Shown here: piece by piece, positions 36,957-45,399 of the stretch
How positions within the stretch are numbered: the first letter of the stretch is position 1
Layout: each line of letters starts with the position of its first letter
Assembly: GCA_021773355.1 (NCBI GenBank)
Contig: JAJFKE010000029.1
Span: 26,666 to 90,665 of the forward strand
DNA: 64,000 bases
Direction of reading: 5' to 3'
Source of the DNA: Gammaproteobacteria bacterium
GTDB taxonomy: Bacteria; Pseudomonadota; Gammaproteobacteria; Pseudomonadales; Pseudohongiellaceae
Position numbers and translations under genes: made by a program
The notes under the pieces: model-generated
Seen by the model: the letters and a program-made list of their open reading frames with translations, nothing else
Databases searched by the model: none
What the model was told of the DNA's origin: nothing

Positions 36957-37886
36957 ATGATAAGTTCCGCTGATCTATTCACCCTCGCGCTTCTCTCCAC
37001 AGCAGGCCTGTATGTCAGCATGCTGGCTTACTTCAACGGGCTGGTAGGGTCAAAACGCTCAAATACCGAGATCATGTGGAACTCGGAACCCATCACTTGG
37101 TTCATCGCACTGTTACTTATGCTGTCAGTTTTTTTTCGAATAGTCGGACCCCTGGCTGGAGCGGAAGCGCCAGGCATTTGGTTCCTCATCGGTGTAGGCA
37201 ACTTGCTCATAGTCTATATATATCTCATCCTGGAATTAGCACGGCACGATCTGCCTGCAAGCGGCTATTGGTTCATCGTTGCCGGTACCTTAATTGCTAT
37301 CCTCTACATGATTACAAATATTGTGATGGCACTACTTTCAGAACTGCTCAACCTTGCCTTGTACGCGGAAGTACTTGGAACCTTGCTTGCGTCGATGACC
37401 CTGATATTGATTCTCATACTCCTGTTTAAATTCATACGCTCTCTTTGGAGTTCGCTCATGCGAATCTGGTCAGCAGACCCCAACGCTCCAGAGCGACTCA
37501 CTGCAGGAGGAATCGGCGTCACCACCATGGGTGGAGTAAGCAATCCCAATGGCGCACTCTCCGACATCAATCTGCATCCAGGAGCAAAATCCGCGGCAGA
37601 AAGGTGCAGCGTGGATCCAGAAGGTAGCATCATCGTAGACTTTGGCATTCGCCGCGTCGAAGACCATGGTTTCAGATCAGACCTGCGCATCATTCGTGAC
37701 AACACGGACCAAGCCATCACCGTGGAAGTCAGCAATGACAGGCAAAACTGGTTCGGCTGCTTTCAAGACGACAATATCCTCAGCGACTGGGACGTGCCTT
37801 ACTATAGCAGTCCATGGCGATACGTTCGCATCTGCAATCAGGGCGATCAAGCAACTCTAATCGCGGACGTGTATGATCTGGATTGA
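36957..37886 (+). CDS. Membrane protein with C-terminal discoidin-like domain
   Basis: A 309-residue protein not recognised as a named family. The first 165 residues contain about five hydrophobic segments (LFTLALLSTAGLYVSMLAYF, ITWFIALLLMLSVFF, WFLIGVGNLLIVYIYLIL, and two more). The last 115 residues form a soluble beta-rich domain (GSIIVDFGIRR, ITVEVSNDRQNW, WRYVRICNQ) resembling F5/8-type carbohydrate- or lipid-binding domains. AGG precedes the ATG. The topology suggests an inner-membrane protein presenting a binding domain. Confidence 0.65.
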   Translation: MISSADLFTLALLSTAGLYVSMLAYFNGLVGSKRSNTEIMWNSEPITWFIALLLMLSVFFRIVGPLAGAEAPGIWFLIGVGNLLIVYIYLILELARHDLPASGYWFIVAGTLIAILYMITNIVMALLSELLNLALYAEVLGTLLASMTLILILILLFKFIRSLWSSLMRIWSADPNAPERLTAGGIGVTTMGGVSNPNGALSDINLHPGAKSAAERCSVDPEGSIIVDFGIRRVEDHGFRSDLRIIRDNTDQAITVEVSNDRQNWFGCFQDDNILSDWDVPYYSSPWRYVRICNQGDQATLIADVYDLD

Positions 37887-38138
37887 GGATTTTTATGGTG
37901 AGGATCTATAGAAAACGACGATAGATTCATTTTTCATAACATATTTCATCAGGAAAATGTGAAAAATAAATTTGCCCCTCTTGGGCCCTTCCATTTACAA
38001 GTTAATAGACTCAAGCGAATTTAATATTGAAAGTTGCTTTGTGAACAATAGATGGACAGAGCAGGGTGAGTCACCTTTTCGTTTGAATTGATTGCTTGGA
38101 GCGAGAATCCCTAAACGCCAGCCAGGAGGCGCCTGATA

Positions 38139-38846
38139 ATGACAATGATCGTACCGGCTTATGCCGAATATTTGTTTGTATTCATTAGAGTGTTGCTGAT
38201 GTTAGCCGTAGCTGTCACCGGTTTGCTGATTCTGCGGAGAAGGTCCAAGGCTGAAAAGGCATACTTGTTGATTGCGGCCTTGCTGCTAGTTTGGTGTTCC
38301 TTTGTTTGGGCTTTGATCCGATTCGGCGTATATCAGGCTGTGATGCTGCCACTGTTCATCTTTATCCCCGTCATAATAGCGTTTGTTCTTTGCAGAACCT
38401 CAGCCGCCAAAGTGTTTATTGATGAAATACCACAAGCAGCCTTGGTGGGTATTCAGGTATTTCGTGTAATTGGCGGTAGCTTCCTGCTGCTATGGGCCGA
38501 CGGCCTGATGCCTGGTTTGTTCGCATTGCCGGTAGCGATTGGCGATATTCTTATTGGCGTGTCTGCGTTGGCTATTATTTTGATGATGCGCAGTGCGGTG
38601 GTCGCAACTGGCGTGATCATAGCCTGGAATATACTGGGCCTTGCGGATCATCTAATGGCGTTATTTTTGGGACTGACCTCTTCGCCAGGCCCCTTACAAC
38701 AATTCTCTTTCGATCTACCAAATGCCTTGACCGGTTATTATCCAGTTGCCATGATTCCGGCCTTTATCATTCCCTTGAGTTTTATTCTGCATGGGCTGTC
38801 GCTGTGGAAGTTGCGGCGTTTCCGCGATAGACCAATCGCGTCCTAG
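38139..38846 (+). CDS. Multi-pass membrane protein, unknown
   Basis: A 235-residue polytopic protein with about seven hydrophobic segments covering almost all of its length and few polar loops (LRRRSKAEKAY, KLRRFRDRP). No family recognised. GGAGG lies about 10 bases upstream of the first ATG; a second ATG two codons later is equally possible. It stands alone downstream of the discoidin-like membrane protein, separated by 250 bases. Confidence 0.65.
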   Translation: MTMIVPAYAEYLFVFIRVLLMLAVAVTGLLILRRRSKAEKAYLLIAALLLVWCSFVWALIRFGVYQAVMLPLFIFIPVIIAFVLCRTSAAKVFIDEIPQAALVGIQVFRVIGGSFLLLWADGLMPGLFALPVAIGDILIGVSALAIILMMRSAVVATGVIIAWNILGLADHLMALFLGLTSSPGPLQQFSFDLPNALTGYYPVAMIPAFIIPLSFILHGLSLWKLRRFRDRPIAS

Positions 38847-38891
38847 GCGTTACGAAAAGCTGAACCTGAACAACAAATCCAAGAGCCTTTT

Positions 38892-39071
38892 TTATGCTAT
38901 TGACAAGTAAACTCGCTCTAAGTAGAGGGAAAGAAAGGGGCATTTTTTAAAGGGACCGTAGCCCTTTGGCATGATGATGCCGTATTCACTCAAAATGCCT
39001 CGTGTCTGATTCGACAACTTGCGCCGAGAATCGGTCAGTCTTTCGCGGAGTCGGTGCAATGACTGCGTTTT
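38892..39071 (-). pseudogene. IS110-family transposase remnant
   Basis: A leftward open frame of about 60 codons reads QSLHRLRERLTDSRRKLSNQ then TRGILSEYGIIMPKG, which matches the conserved IS110 transposase segment (HRxRERLxxxRTALxNQxRGLLxEYGI-x-PxG). The catalytic DEDD part and the serine C-terminal domain are missing. Similarity fades after PKG (about 38960). The fragment is cut on its upstream side exactly where the interspersed repeat at 39071 begins. Confidence 0.7.
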
Positions 39072-39137
39072 GGGGTCAGGTCTAATTGCACACAGACTAC
39101 GCTTTGAGTTGCAGATGGAGACCTGACCCTCTAATCC
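39071..39137 (+). repeat. GGGTCAGGTCT interspersed repeat, copy A
   Basis: One copy of a roughly 65-bp element whose ends are inverted (GGGTCAGGTCTCC / GGAGACCTGACCC) around a core containing CACACAG...ACGCTTTGAGTTGCAGAT. This copy lacks two bases (CC) in the left arm. It lies between the IS110 remnant and the leftward secreted-protein gene. Same orientation as the 48.6-kb copies, opposite to those at 43.1, 47.2 and 63.8 kb. Confidence 0.92.
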
Positions 39138-39163
39138 CTTTTACACTAACCCCATCTCAAAAG

Positions 39164-40066
39164 TTAGAAGTAATAATGGAAGCCAGTTCCAATAAGCGAT
39201 GGCTCACTCACGAGCGAATCTAGTATAGAGTCCAATCCGAAAAAGATCGTTAGATCATTACCTGGTGGAATATCAAATTCCCAAAAGCGTACGGCCTCGG
39301 GAATATCGACAATTGGGCCCTGGTAAGTCGGTGTTAGCCCTGGCATAAAGAGGCCTGTATTGATATCGAAAGAAAATAATTCTCCACCAATCAGCATCAC
39401 AAGCCACCATTCCGCATCGGTACCACCTTGTCCTCCTGCATCCAATGAGAGAGAGAAACCAGGAGGCATTCCATTTTCATCTTCAACCTCTACTTCAGCA
39501 ATACTATATCCGCCAAGGGCTGTCTGCAGGGCGAGTTCTGGAACTCCAATGTCTGTGATGAAGAATTCTGTTCCAGTTAAGGGAGTAAAAGTAAATTCGT
39601 GAATGAGGGGTGCGCCAGTCGGTAGACCATCGTCTGCACCGATAGTAATCTGACCGGTAATCCTGTCCTGATAAATTGTGCCGGTGATAACGGTCAAAAT
39701 ATTGCTAAATCCGGCCACCGTAGCCCGACTTTGACCGATGAATTCCAAATTGCTGTCAACCGCCATCGGATCAAATGCCAACCAGGGAACGGAGTTGCCG
39801 CCAAGATTCTCGCGAATAACTACATCTCCTTCCAATATAAAAATCTCGATTAGGCTTGGTGGCGCGATCACACAACAGGAGTGCCCGGCCACATCGGTAG
39901 TTTTGGTAATACTAACGCTCGCCTTCTCAGGCTCTGTAGTGCCTGTTTTAAGAACGAGTTCCTGAGCGTAAAGCAAATTTGGAGCCAATAGTAAAATTGA
40001 AAGCGAAGAGCACAATACAATTGCTTTCGCCAAGACTGAGAACACTCTTTCGATACAATGTTTCAT
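39164..40066 (-). CDS. Secreted protein, unknown function
   Basis: A 300-residue exported protein with a signal peptide ending LLYAQE. The mature part is beta-rich, with a CC pair (HSCCVIAPPS) and a C-terminus ending TGFHYYF, an aromatic end that could suggest outer-membrane association, although the rest lacks clear barrel strands. Family not recognised. AAGGAAAG lies upstream of the ATG. Transcribed leftward, divergent from the histidine kinase gene. Confidence 0.65.
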   Translation of the reverse strand: MKHCIERVFSVLAKAIVLCSSLSILLLAPNLLYAQELVLKTGTTEPEKASVSITKTTDVAGHSCCVIAPPSLIEIFILEGDVVIRENLGGNSVPWLAFDPMAVDSNLEFIGQSRATVAGFSNILTVITGTIYQDRITGQITIGADDGLPTGAPLIHEFTFTPLTGTEFFITDIGVPELALQTALGGYSIAEVEVEDENGMPPGFSLSLDAGGQGGTDAEWWLVMLIGGELFSFDINTGLFMPGLTPTYQGPIVDIPEAVRFWEFDIPPGNDLTIFFGLDSILDSLVSEPSLIGTGFHYYF

Positions 40067-40229
40067 CGCACTTTCCTTTTCTGGAGATGATTGGCGTTAT
40101 TCTCCAATGGTTTAGCAAGCGGCCATCATAGAGTTAATCATTCTCACTGGTAATCCCCGAGTTCAGGGAGGTAAGAGCTGGTTGAAAAAAGATCCAAAAA
40201 GAGCGGGGTTATGAATTAAGATAGCCGGA

Positions 40230-42158
40230 ATGAGTCAGCCTCTTCACAACACTTCTAATCGGGCCCTGATATTTCTCTTTATCTCGGTCTTTGTGGCAGT
40301 TGTGTTGGCCTTTAACTATTTGAATCTGCTGTCAAATACCGGGGTCTCAGAAGACGACTATCTCGCTCTATCAAGCGCCCAAGCACTGCCATTGGACGTC
40401 AGCTTGCGAGAATTGGCTGACCGCGAATCGAATTGGATTTCGGTAGACTTCCCATACCATTGGCGAAATCAGTTTGCCAGCACCCGTGCGGTTTGGTATC
40501 GGTTACATGTATCTCAATCTGAACTGGAGTCACTAAATAACCCGTTGCCAAGTTCCGATGACCAGCTCTTGGGAATTTACATCTGGCGATTAAATCAAAC
40601 TGCAGATATCTGGTTCAATGGAACAAAAGTTGGATCAGGCGGAAATACCAGCGAACCTATGGCTAGGTACTGGAACAGCCCACTCTATTTTTCTGTCCCT
40701 TCGAGCTTAATTCAGGAACGCAACGAAATTCTTATTAAACACTATGCCCAACATTCCTGGGGATCCATGGAACCCGTCATCATCGGACATGAGAACGTTC
40801 TTAAACCCATTTATAACACCCGCTACTTCATTCAACATGACATCGCTATGGGACTATTTGTTTTCGTGTTAGTTACTGGCGTATTTTGTTTCACGGCTTG
40901 GTTCTATCGCCGACAAGAAAGCCAGTACCTCTGGTTCGCCATTGCTTCTGTGGGCCTGAGTTTCTATTGCCTGAATCAGTTCATTCGCTATTTACCTATA
41001 GATGCAGATGTTTGGCGCTGGCTTTCTAATGTATCAACAGATTTATGGGCCTGTGCCACTTTCATTTTCTTATTAAGAAGTCTAAATCTTGAGAAGCCAA
41101 CTGCGGAAAAATTGGTTTTCGCTTATTTGATCAGTGGAATTCCAATTTATTTCTATGCAAGTTTTAATCAAGTTTTTGATATAAACATTTACTATCACAT
41201 CGGCTCTCTTCTAATCGCTGTCTATGGCTTCTACATTGGTGTTGCTTGCTATTTCCAAACAAGGAATTCACTACCTGCTTTTTATTGCTGCGTTCTGGCT
41301 CTAGTGTTCGCTGCCGGTGTGCACGATACAGCCATGCAGGCGATTGTGAATAACGGCTGGCGAGGAACTTCTGAGTTCGGATTTCAAAATGATTTCAATT
41401 TCCTCCATTTTACTGCCCCAATCATTTTTCTATTGATTGGAGCGAGCCTGGCCAAGCGTTTTATAGACTCTATGAATGCGGCAGACCGTCTCAATGAAGA
41501 ACTCGAGCAGAGAGTTGGCCAAGCGCGTCAAGAACTCACCGAAAACTACCAGGCGATCGAAGAAGTCCTCGTCAAACAATCAGCCAGCGAGGAGAGAGAG
41601 CGTATTTATCAAGATTTACACGATGATGTTGGTTCAAAACTTCTTTCTTTATATTATCGGCTAGACAAGGAGTCAGATAGCACTTTAGCGAAGTCGGCAT
41701 TGGAAGACTTGAGAGATATCGTATCCCGCAAGTCTTTGGAAAGCTGCTCACTCAGCAATGCAGTACAACAATGGCAACATGAAGCGACGGAAAGAGTGGC
41801 CGACGCAAAAACCGCCCTTTCGTGGCATTATCATAACGATGACGAAGACAAAGGCGTGATGCTGAATGAGTTGCAGCATGCGCACCTGCGCCGAATGCTA
41901 AGAGAGGTACTCAGTAACGCGATACTCCATAGCGAGGGTTTAACCGAGATCCGGGTGGATATCAACCTATGTGAAAACGAGCTTACAATATCGGTTTCAA
42001 ACGATGGCGTTGCAGGACCGGTGAGCGATTGGAAGGCAGGCAGAGGCATCAGTAATTTGCGAGTAAGATCGCGAGACCTGCAGGGGGAATTCGGAATTAC
42101 AGATTTGGAAGAGAGTTGGGTTCAGGCATCCTGGACAGTCCCGATAGAGACGAGTTAA
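40230..42158 (+). CDS. Sensor histidine kinase (HisKA_3, NarL-partner type)
   Basis: A 642-residue membrane kinase. After one N-terminal membrane segment (about 13-33) comes a periplasmic domain of about 160 residues with a jelly-roll look (WYRLHVS, DIWFNGTKVG), resembling 7TMR-DISM sensors, then about seven membrane segments (210-415), a coiled coil (EELEQRVGQARQEL), the dimerisation box with phospho-acceptor His in YQDLHDDVG (about 464), and an ATPase domain with REVLSNAILHS and GRGISNLRVR. It pairs with the response regulator 12 bases downstream. Confidence 0.9.
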   Translation: MSQPLHNTSNRALIFLFISVFVAVVLAFNYLNLLSNTGVSEDDYLALSSAQALPLDVSLRELADRESNWISVDFPYHWRNQFASTRAVWYRLHVSQSELESLNNPLPSSDDQLLGIYIWRLNQTADIWFNGTKVGSGGNTSEPMARYWNSPLYFSVPSSLIQERNEILIKHYAQHSWGSMEPVIIGHENVLKPIYNTRYFIQHDIAMGLFVFVLVTGVFCFTAWFYRRQESQYLWFAIASVGLSFYCLNQFIRYLPIDADVWRWLSNVSTDLWACATFIFLLRSLNLEKPTAEKLVFAYLISGIPIYFYASFNQVFDINIYYHIGSLLIAVYGFYIGVACYFQTRNSLPAFYCCVLALVFAAGVHDTAMQAIVNNGWRGTSEFGFQNDFNFLHFTAPIIFLLIGASLAKRFIDSMNAADRLNEELEQRVGQARQELTENYQAIEEVLVKQSASEERERIYQDLHDDVGSKLLSLYYRLDKESDSTLAKSALEDLRDIVSRKSLESCSLSNAVQQWQHEATERVADAKTALSWHYHNDDEDKGVMLNELQHAHLRRMLREVLSNAILHSEGLTEIRVDINLCENELTISVSNDGVAGPVSDWKAGRGISNLRVRSRDLQGEFGITDLEESWVQASWTVPIETS

Positions 42159-42169
42159 GGAGGACTTAA

Positions 42170-42802
42170 GTGACACAGCAAATTCTTATACTGGAAGATA
42201 TGCCAGACACTCAAACCTGGTTAAAAGACTCTTGTTTATTGGCCTACCCAGATTCACAGATCACCATCGCGAGCAACATCGCGGAAGCCAATGTTTATAT
42301 AGCGAGTAATCAACCGACTCTGGCACTACTGGATTTGGAATTGCCCGATGGGAAAGGTAATACGTTTATTCCCACTCTTCTGAGTTGTCATCCAGCCTGT
42401 CTCTGTATTGTCGTTACCATCTACGCCGATGAAAACCATTTGCTACCTAGCTTGAATGCGGGAGCAAAAGGCTACATCTTGAAGGACCAGAGCCGGCAAA
42501 GAATCGCGGACATGCTGAAGCAAGCGATGGCGGGCGAATTACCACTCTCTCCTGCTATAGCAACGATGGTGCTAAATCATTTTTCCAAAGCCAATGAAGA
42601 AATAGAAGAATCTCCGTTGACCCGGCGCGAGAGTGATGTACTTACTTTGATCGCATCTGGCTCAAGTAGCCCTGAAGTCGCGACGCAACTCAAGATCAGC
42701 AAATACACCGTGGAAGATCACCTAAAACAAGTCTACCGAAAACTGAATATTTCGAGCCGAGCAGAGGCCGCTCTTGCTGCCAGGCGGTTGAAGCTTATAT
42801 GA
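42170..42802 (+). CDS. NarL/LuxR-type response regulator
   Basis: A 210-residue regulator: receiver domain (phospho-acceptor Asp55 in LALLDLELPDG, Lys in YILKDQS) and LuxR-type helix-turn-helix (LTRRESDVLTLIASGSSSPE, then TVEDHLKQVYRKLN). The start is GTG with a perfect AAGGAGG 6 bases upstream. Partner of the preceding histidine kinase; target genes are not evident. Confidence 0.92.
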   Translation: MTQQILILEDMPDTQTWLKDSCLLAYPDSQITIASNIAEANVYIASNQPTLALLDLELPDGKGNTFIPTLLSCHPACLCIVVTIYADENHLLPSLNAGAKGYILKDQSRQRIADMLKQAMAGELPLSPAIATMVLNHFSKANEEIEESPLTRRESDVLTLIASGSSSPEVATQLKISKYTVEDHLKQVYRKLNISSRAEAALAARRLKLI

Positions 42803-42910
42803 ACTCTGTCAAGAGTATCCGAGTCACCACTGTCCCACATAGTTTCGAAATATTGGCTTCTTTGTAGAGTAATAGTGAAATTTAAAGAACGCAAATATGG
42901 CCCACATCTA

Positions 42911-43090
42911 CTATTGCCACCCACTAGTCAATTTCATTTCAATTCCAACATTATACCCTAAGCCAACGGCTGATCTAATAGTTGAATCTACACATAAATC
43001 GGTAGCCCAACCCGAAATTGTCAACTGATCAGCACCAAATTCTCCAATATTCTCATTCAGTTTTGTTTCACAAAAAGCGTCGTTTGTAGC
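42911..43090 (-). pseudogene. Remnant of an isochorismatase-family hydrolase
   Basis: The leftward stretch DQLTISGWATDLCVDSTIRS, followed by AVGLGYNV, is the active-site block of cysteine hydrolases of the isochorismatase family, including the nucleophile Cys. Upstream NDAFCETKLNENIGEFGA fits the preceding helix region. The N-terminal half with the catalytic Asp is missing: the frame runs instead into the repeat at 43092-43160, and similarity ends after GYNV. A secreted full-length member of this superfamily lies at 51439. Confidence 0.75.
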
Positions 43091-43091
43091 A

Positions 43092-43160
43092 TTGGCGTCA
43101 GGTCTCCATCTGCAACTCAAAGCGTAATCTGTGTGCAATTGGAGACCTGACCCTTTAATC
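43092..43160 (-). repeat. GGGTCAGGTCT interspersed repeat, copy B
   Basis: Full-length copy in reverse orientation, with one changed base at its left end (GGCGTCAGG) and TTTAATC at the right. It abuts the broken isochorismatase fragment and precedes the glucosylglycerate operon by about 190 bases. Confidence 0.92.
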
Positions 43161-43354
43161 CCAACCCGGGTCATCGTCTAGTGAATCGCCAGGATACGTC
43201 AAGGTCATGTATATAAATCGATTGATAAGCCTGCTATTACAGTGGCATAGTCGATGAAGACCGAGAATATTCCGGGCACTTTGCTTTATCGGTTGAATCT
43301 GGCGCAATTCTTGAGTCACTCCATAAGTTAACGAACCGTTTTTGAGCACACTTG

Positions 43355-44167
43355 ATGACTTTGCTGGTATTTACCGACCTCGATGGCAGCTTGATGGAGC
43401 ACGAGACCTACTCCATCGAGGCCGCCCGGCCTGCGCTGGAAATACTCGCGCAGAGAGAGTTCTCGCTGATTATGAATTCCAGCAAGACCAGTGCTGAAAT
43501 AGAAAGCCTGCAAAGTAAGCTGGGACTGGCTAATCCCTATATCTGTGAAAACGGCGCAGCTCTGATGAATCTGGGTGACATGATTGCGGGCACTGACAAG
43601 ATGATATTCGGCCAGCCACAGTCACAGTGGCTAGCACAGATACATGCATTGAGAGAGTCTAACCACTATCACTTCGAAGGTTTTTCCGACTGGTCTGCCC
43701 TGAAGCTATCCGAACTCTGCGGATTGAGCAACGCCGAAGCAGCGCTCGCCAAACAACGGCAGTTCAGTGAGCCGGTTCTCTGGCACGATTCGGCCGCTGC
43801 CAAAAACCGTTTCGAAGAGCAACTGCAAGGACTGGGTTTGCAACTCATGGAAGGCGGGCGATTCTACAGTGTTCAGGGCAAGCACGACAAAGCTGCTGCC
43901 ATGAATTGGCTTAGTGAGCACTATGCCTGCGATGACGACCTGGTCACGGTAGCGCTGGGGGACAGCCCTAACGACACGGCGATGTTAGCCGCCGCGGATA
44001 TTGCCGTCGTTATCAAATCCCCTAAATCGCAAGGCATCGAGCTGCAGGGTCACAATCGAGTCATCCGTACCGAGCGCCCCGGGCCTGCGGGTTGGCAAGA
44101 TGCCATGCAGGAAATTCTGCGCTTACACGACAATCAACTTCTCGTCCAATCGGAAAGGATTAAATAG
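43355..44167 (+). CDS. HAD phosphatase, mannosyl/glucosyl-3-phosphoglycerate phosphatase family
   Basis: A 270-residue HAD-IIB phosphatase of the mannosyl-3-phosphoglycerate phosphatase type. The nucleophile motif is VFTDLDGSLM (about 5-14), motif II is IMNSSKTSAEI, motif III includes the Lys of GKHDKAAAM, and motif IV is LGDSPNDTAML. Next to GpgS it should remove phosphate from glucosyl-3-phosphoglycerate to give glucosylglycerate, a compatible solute. The ATG at 43355 follows a TTG that extends the frame by one codon. Its stop is directly followed by the GpgS start codon, so the two are tightly coupled. Confidence 0.88.
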   Translation: MTLLVFTDLDGSLMEHETYSIEAARPALEILAQREFSLIMNSSKTSAEIESLQSKLGLANPYICENGAALMNLGDMIAGTDKMIFGQPQSQWLAQIHALRESNHYHFEGFSDWSALKLSELCGLSNAEAALAKQRQFSEPVLWHDSAAAKNRFEEQLQGLGLQLMEGGRFYSVQGKHDKAAAMNWLSEHYACDDDLVTVALGDSPNDTAMLAAADIAVVIKSPKSQGIELQGHNRVIRTERPGPAGWQDAMQEILRLHDNQLLVQSERIK

Positions 44168-45394
44168 ATGGGTGACTTTCATCAGAACGGAATAATCACA
44201 ACCCTGCACAACCTGGGTCAGCGTCCACTGCAAGACATGGAAGCGCAGCTTGTTCGCTTCAAGAATAATCGTCCCATGGGGCTGGTGTTACCATCCCTGT
44301 TCTCCGAATTAGAGGGGCCTGCGCTATCCAATATAGTCGACGAACTGACGAGAGTGCCTTACCTCGATGAGATTGTTATTGGTCTGGATCGCGCGGACGA
44401 AAGCCAATACAGGTTTGCCCTGGAGTATTTTGCCAAACTACCACAACACCACCGTATGCTGTGGAACGATGGACCTCGCCTGATGGCGATAGACGCCCAG
44501 CTGAAAGAGTTAGAGCTGGCACCCACACATATGGGTAAGGGACGCAATGTCTGGTACTGCTATGGCTATATCCTCGCCTCGGGTCGAGCCGAGGCAGTGG
44601 CGCTGCACGATTGCGACATTCTGACTTACGATCGCAGCCTATTAGCCCGGCTCATTTATCCTGTTGCCAATCCCAACTTTAATTACGAATTTTGCAAGGG
44701 CTATTACGCCCGGGTAGCAGGCCAGAAAATCGGGGGGCGCGTGATGCGGCTATTTGTAACCCCGCTAATTCGTACCCTGAAGAAAGTATGTGGGCCCAGC
44801 GAATTCCTGGAGTACATGGACAGTTTCAGATATCCCCTGGCAGGGGAGTTTTCCATGCGAGTCGATGTTATCAACGACCTGCATATCCCCAGTGACTGGG
44901 GACTTGAGATCGGTGTGCTGTCGGAGATGAAACGCAACTATGCCACCAACCGGCTGTGCCAGGTGGACATTGCCGACATCTATGATCATAAGCATCAGGA
45001 GCTTTCACTGGAAGATCAAAGCAAGGGGCTATCGAAGATGAGCGTGGACATTGGAAAGGCATTCTTCAGGAAGTTGGCAACCAATGGTGCAGTGTTCTCT
45101 CCCGAAGTGTTCCGCACCATCAAGGCTACTTACTATCGTATTGCGCTGGACTTTATCGACACTTATCAAAACGATGCTATGATCAATGGCCTGGAGTATG
45201 ATCGTCACGGTGAAGAAGAATCGGTAGAGTTGTTCGCCAGCAACCTCATGCTGGCCGGCGAGCATTTCCTGGATCGTCCCATGGACAAGCCTTTTATCCC
45301 CAGTTGGAATCGAGTCATCAGTGCCATTCCCGACATTCTCGAACAATTGAAGGACGCCGTTGAGTTGGACAATCAGGAATACAGCAAGCCCTGA
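44168..45394 (+). CDS. gpgS: Glucosyl-3-phosphoglycerate synthase
   Basis: A 408-residue GT81 glycosyltransferase that joins glucose from an NDP-glucose to 3-phosphoglycerate. The metal and nucleotide site is LHDCDILTYD (146-155, Asp148/Asp150); GMxxK-like MGKGRNVWY and DWGLEIG are family blocks. The length fits bacterial GpgS. It begins on the base after the phosphatase stop and ends 5 bases before the phosphorylase start, forming a three-gene operon for making and recycling glucosylglycerate, likely for osmotic or nitrogen stress. Confidence 0.92.
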   Translation: MGDFHQNGIITTLHNLGQRPLQDMEAQLVRFKNNRPMGLVLPSLFSELEGPALSNIVDELTRVPYLDEIVIGLDRADESQYRFALEYFAKLPQHHRMLWNDGPRLMAIDAQLKELELAPTHMGKGRNVWYCYGYILASGRAEAVALHDCDILTYDRSLLARLIYPVANPNFNYEFCKGYYARVAGQKIGGRVMRLFVTPLIRTLKKVCGPSEFLEYMDSFRYPLAGEFSMRVDVINDLHIPSDWGLEIGVLSEMKRNYATNRLCQVDIADIYDHKHQELSLEDQSKGLSKMSVDIGKAFFRKLATNGAVFSPEVFRTIKATYYRIALDFIDTYQNDAMINGLEYDRHGEEESVELFASNLMLAGEHFLDRPMDKPFIPSWNRVISAIPDILEQLKDAVELDNQEYSKP

Positions 45395-45399
45395 GCGAT

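Noticed and set aside
42911..43174. 87-codon leftward frame as an intact gene
   Set aside because: Its first third is repeat sequence and the rest is only the middle of an isochorismatase-type hydrolase, so it is debris.
43161..43350. Possible gene remnant upstream of the glucosylglycerate operon (VDEDREYSGHFALSVESGA)
   Set aside because: The stretch looks codon-like but is too short to assign to a family and is closed by stops on both sides.
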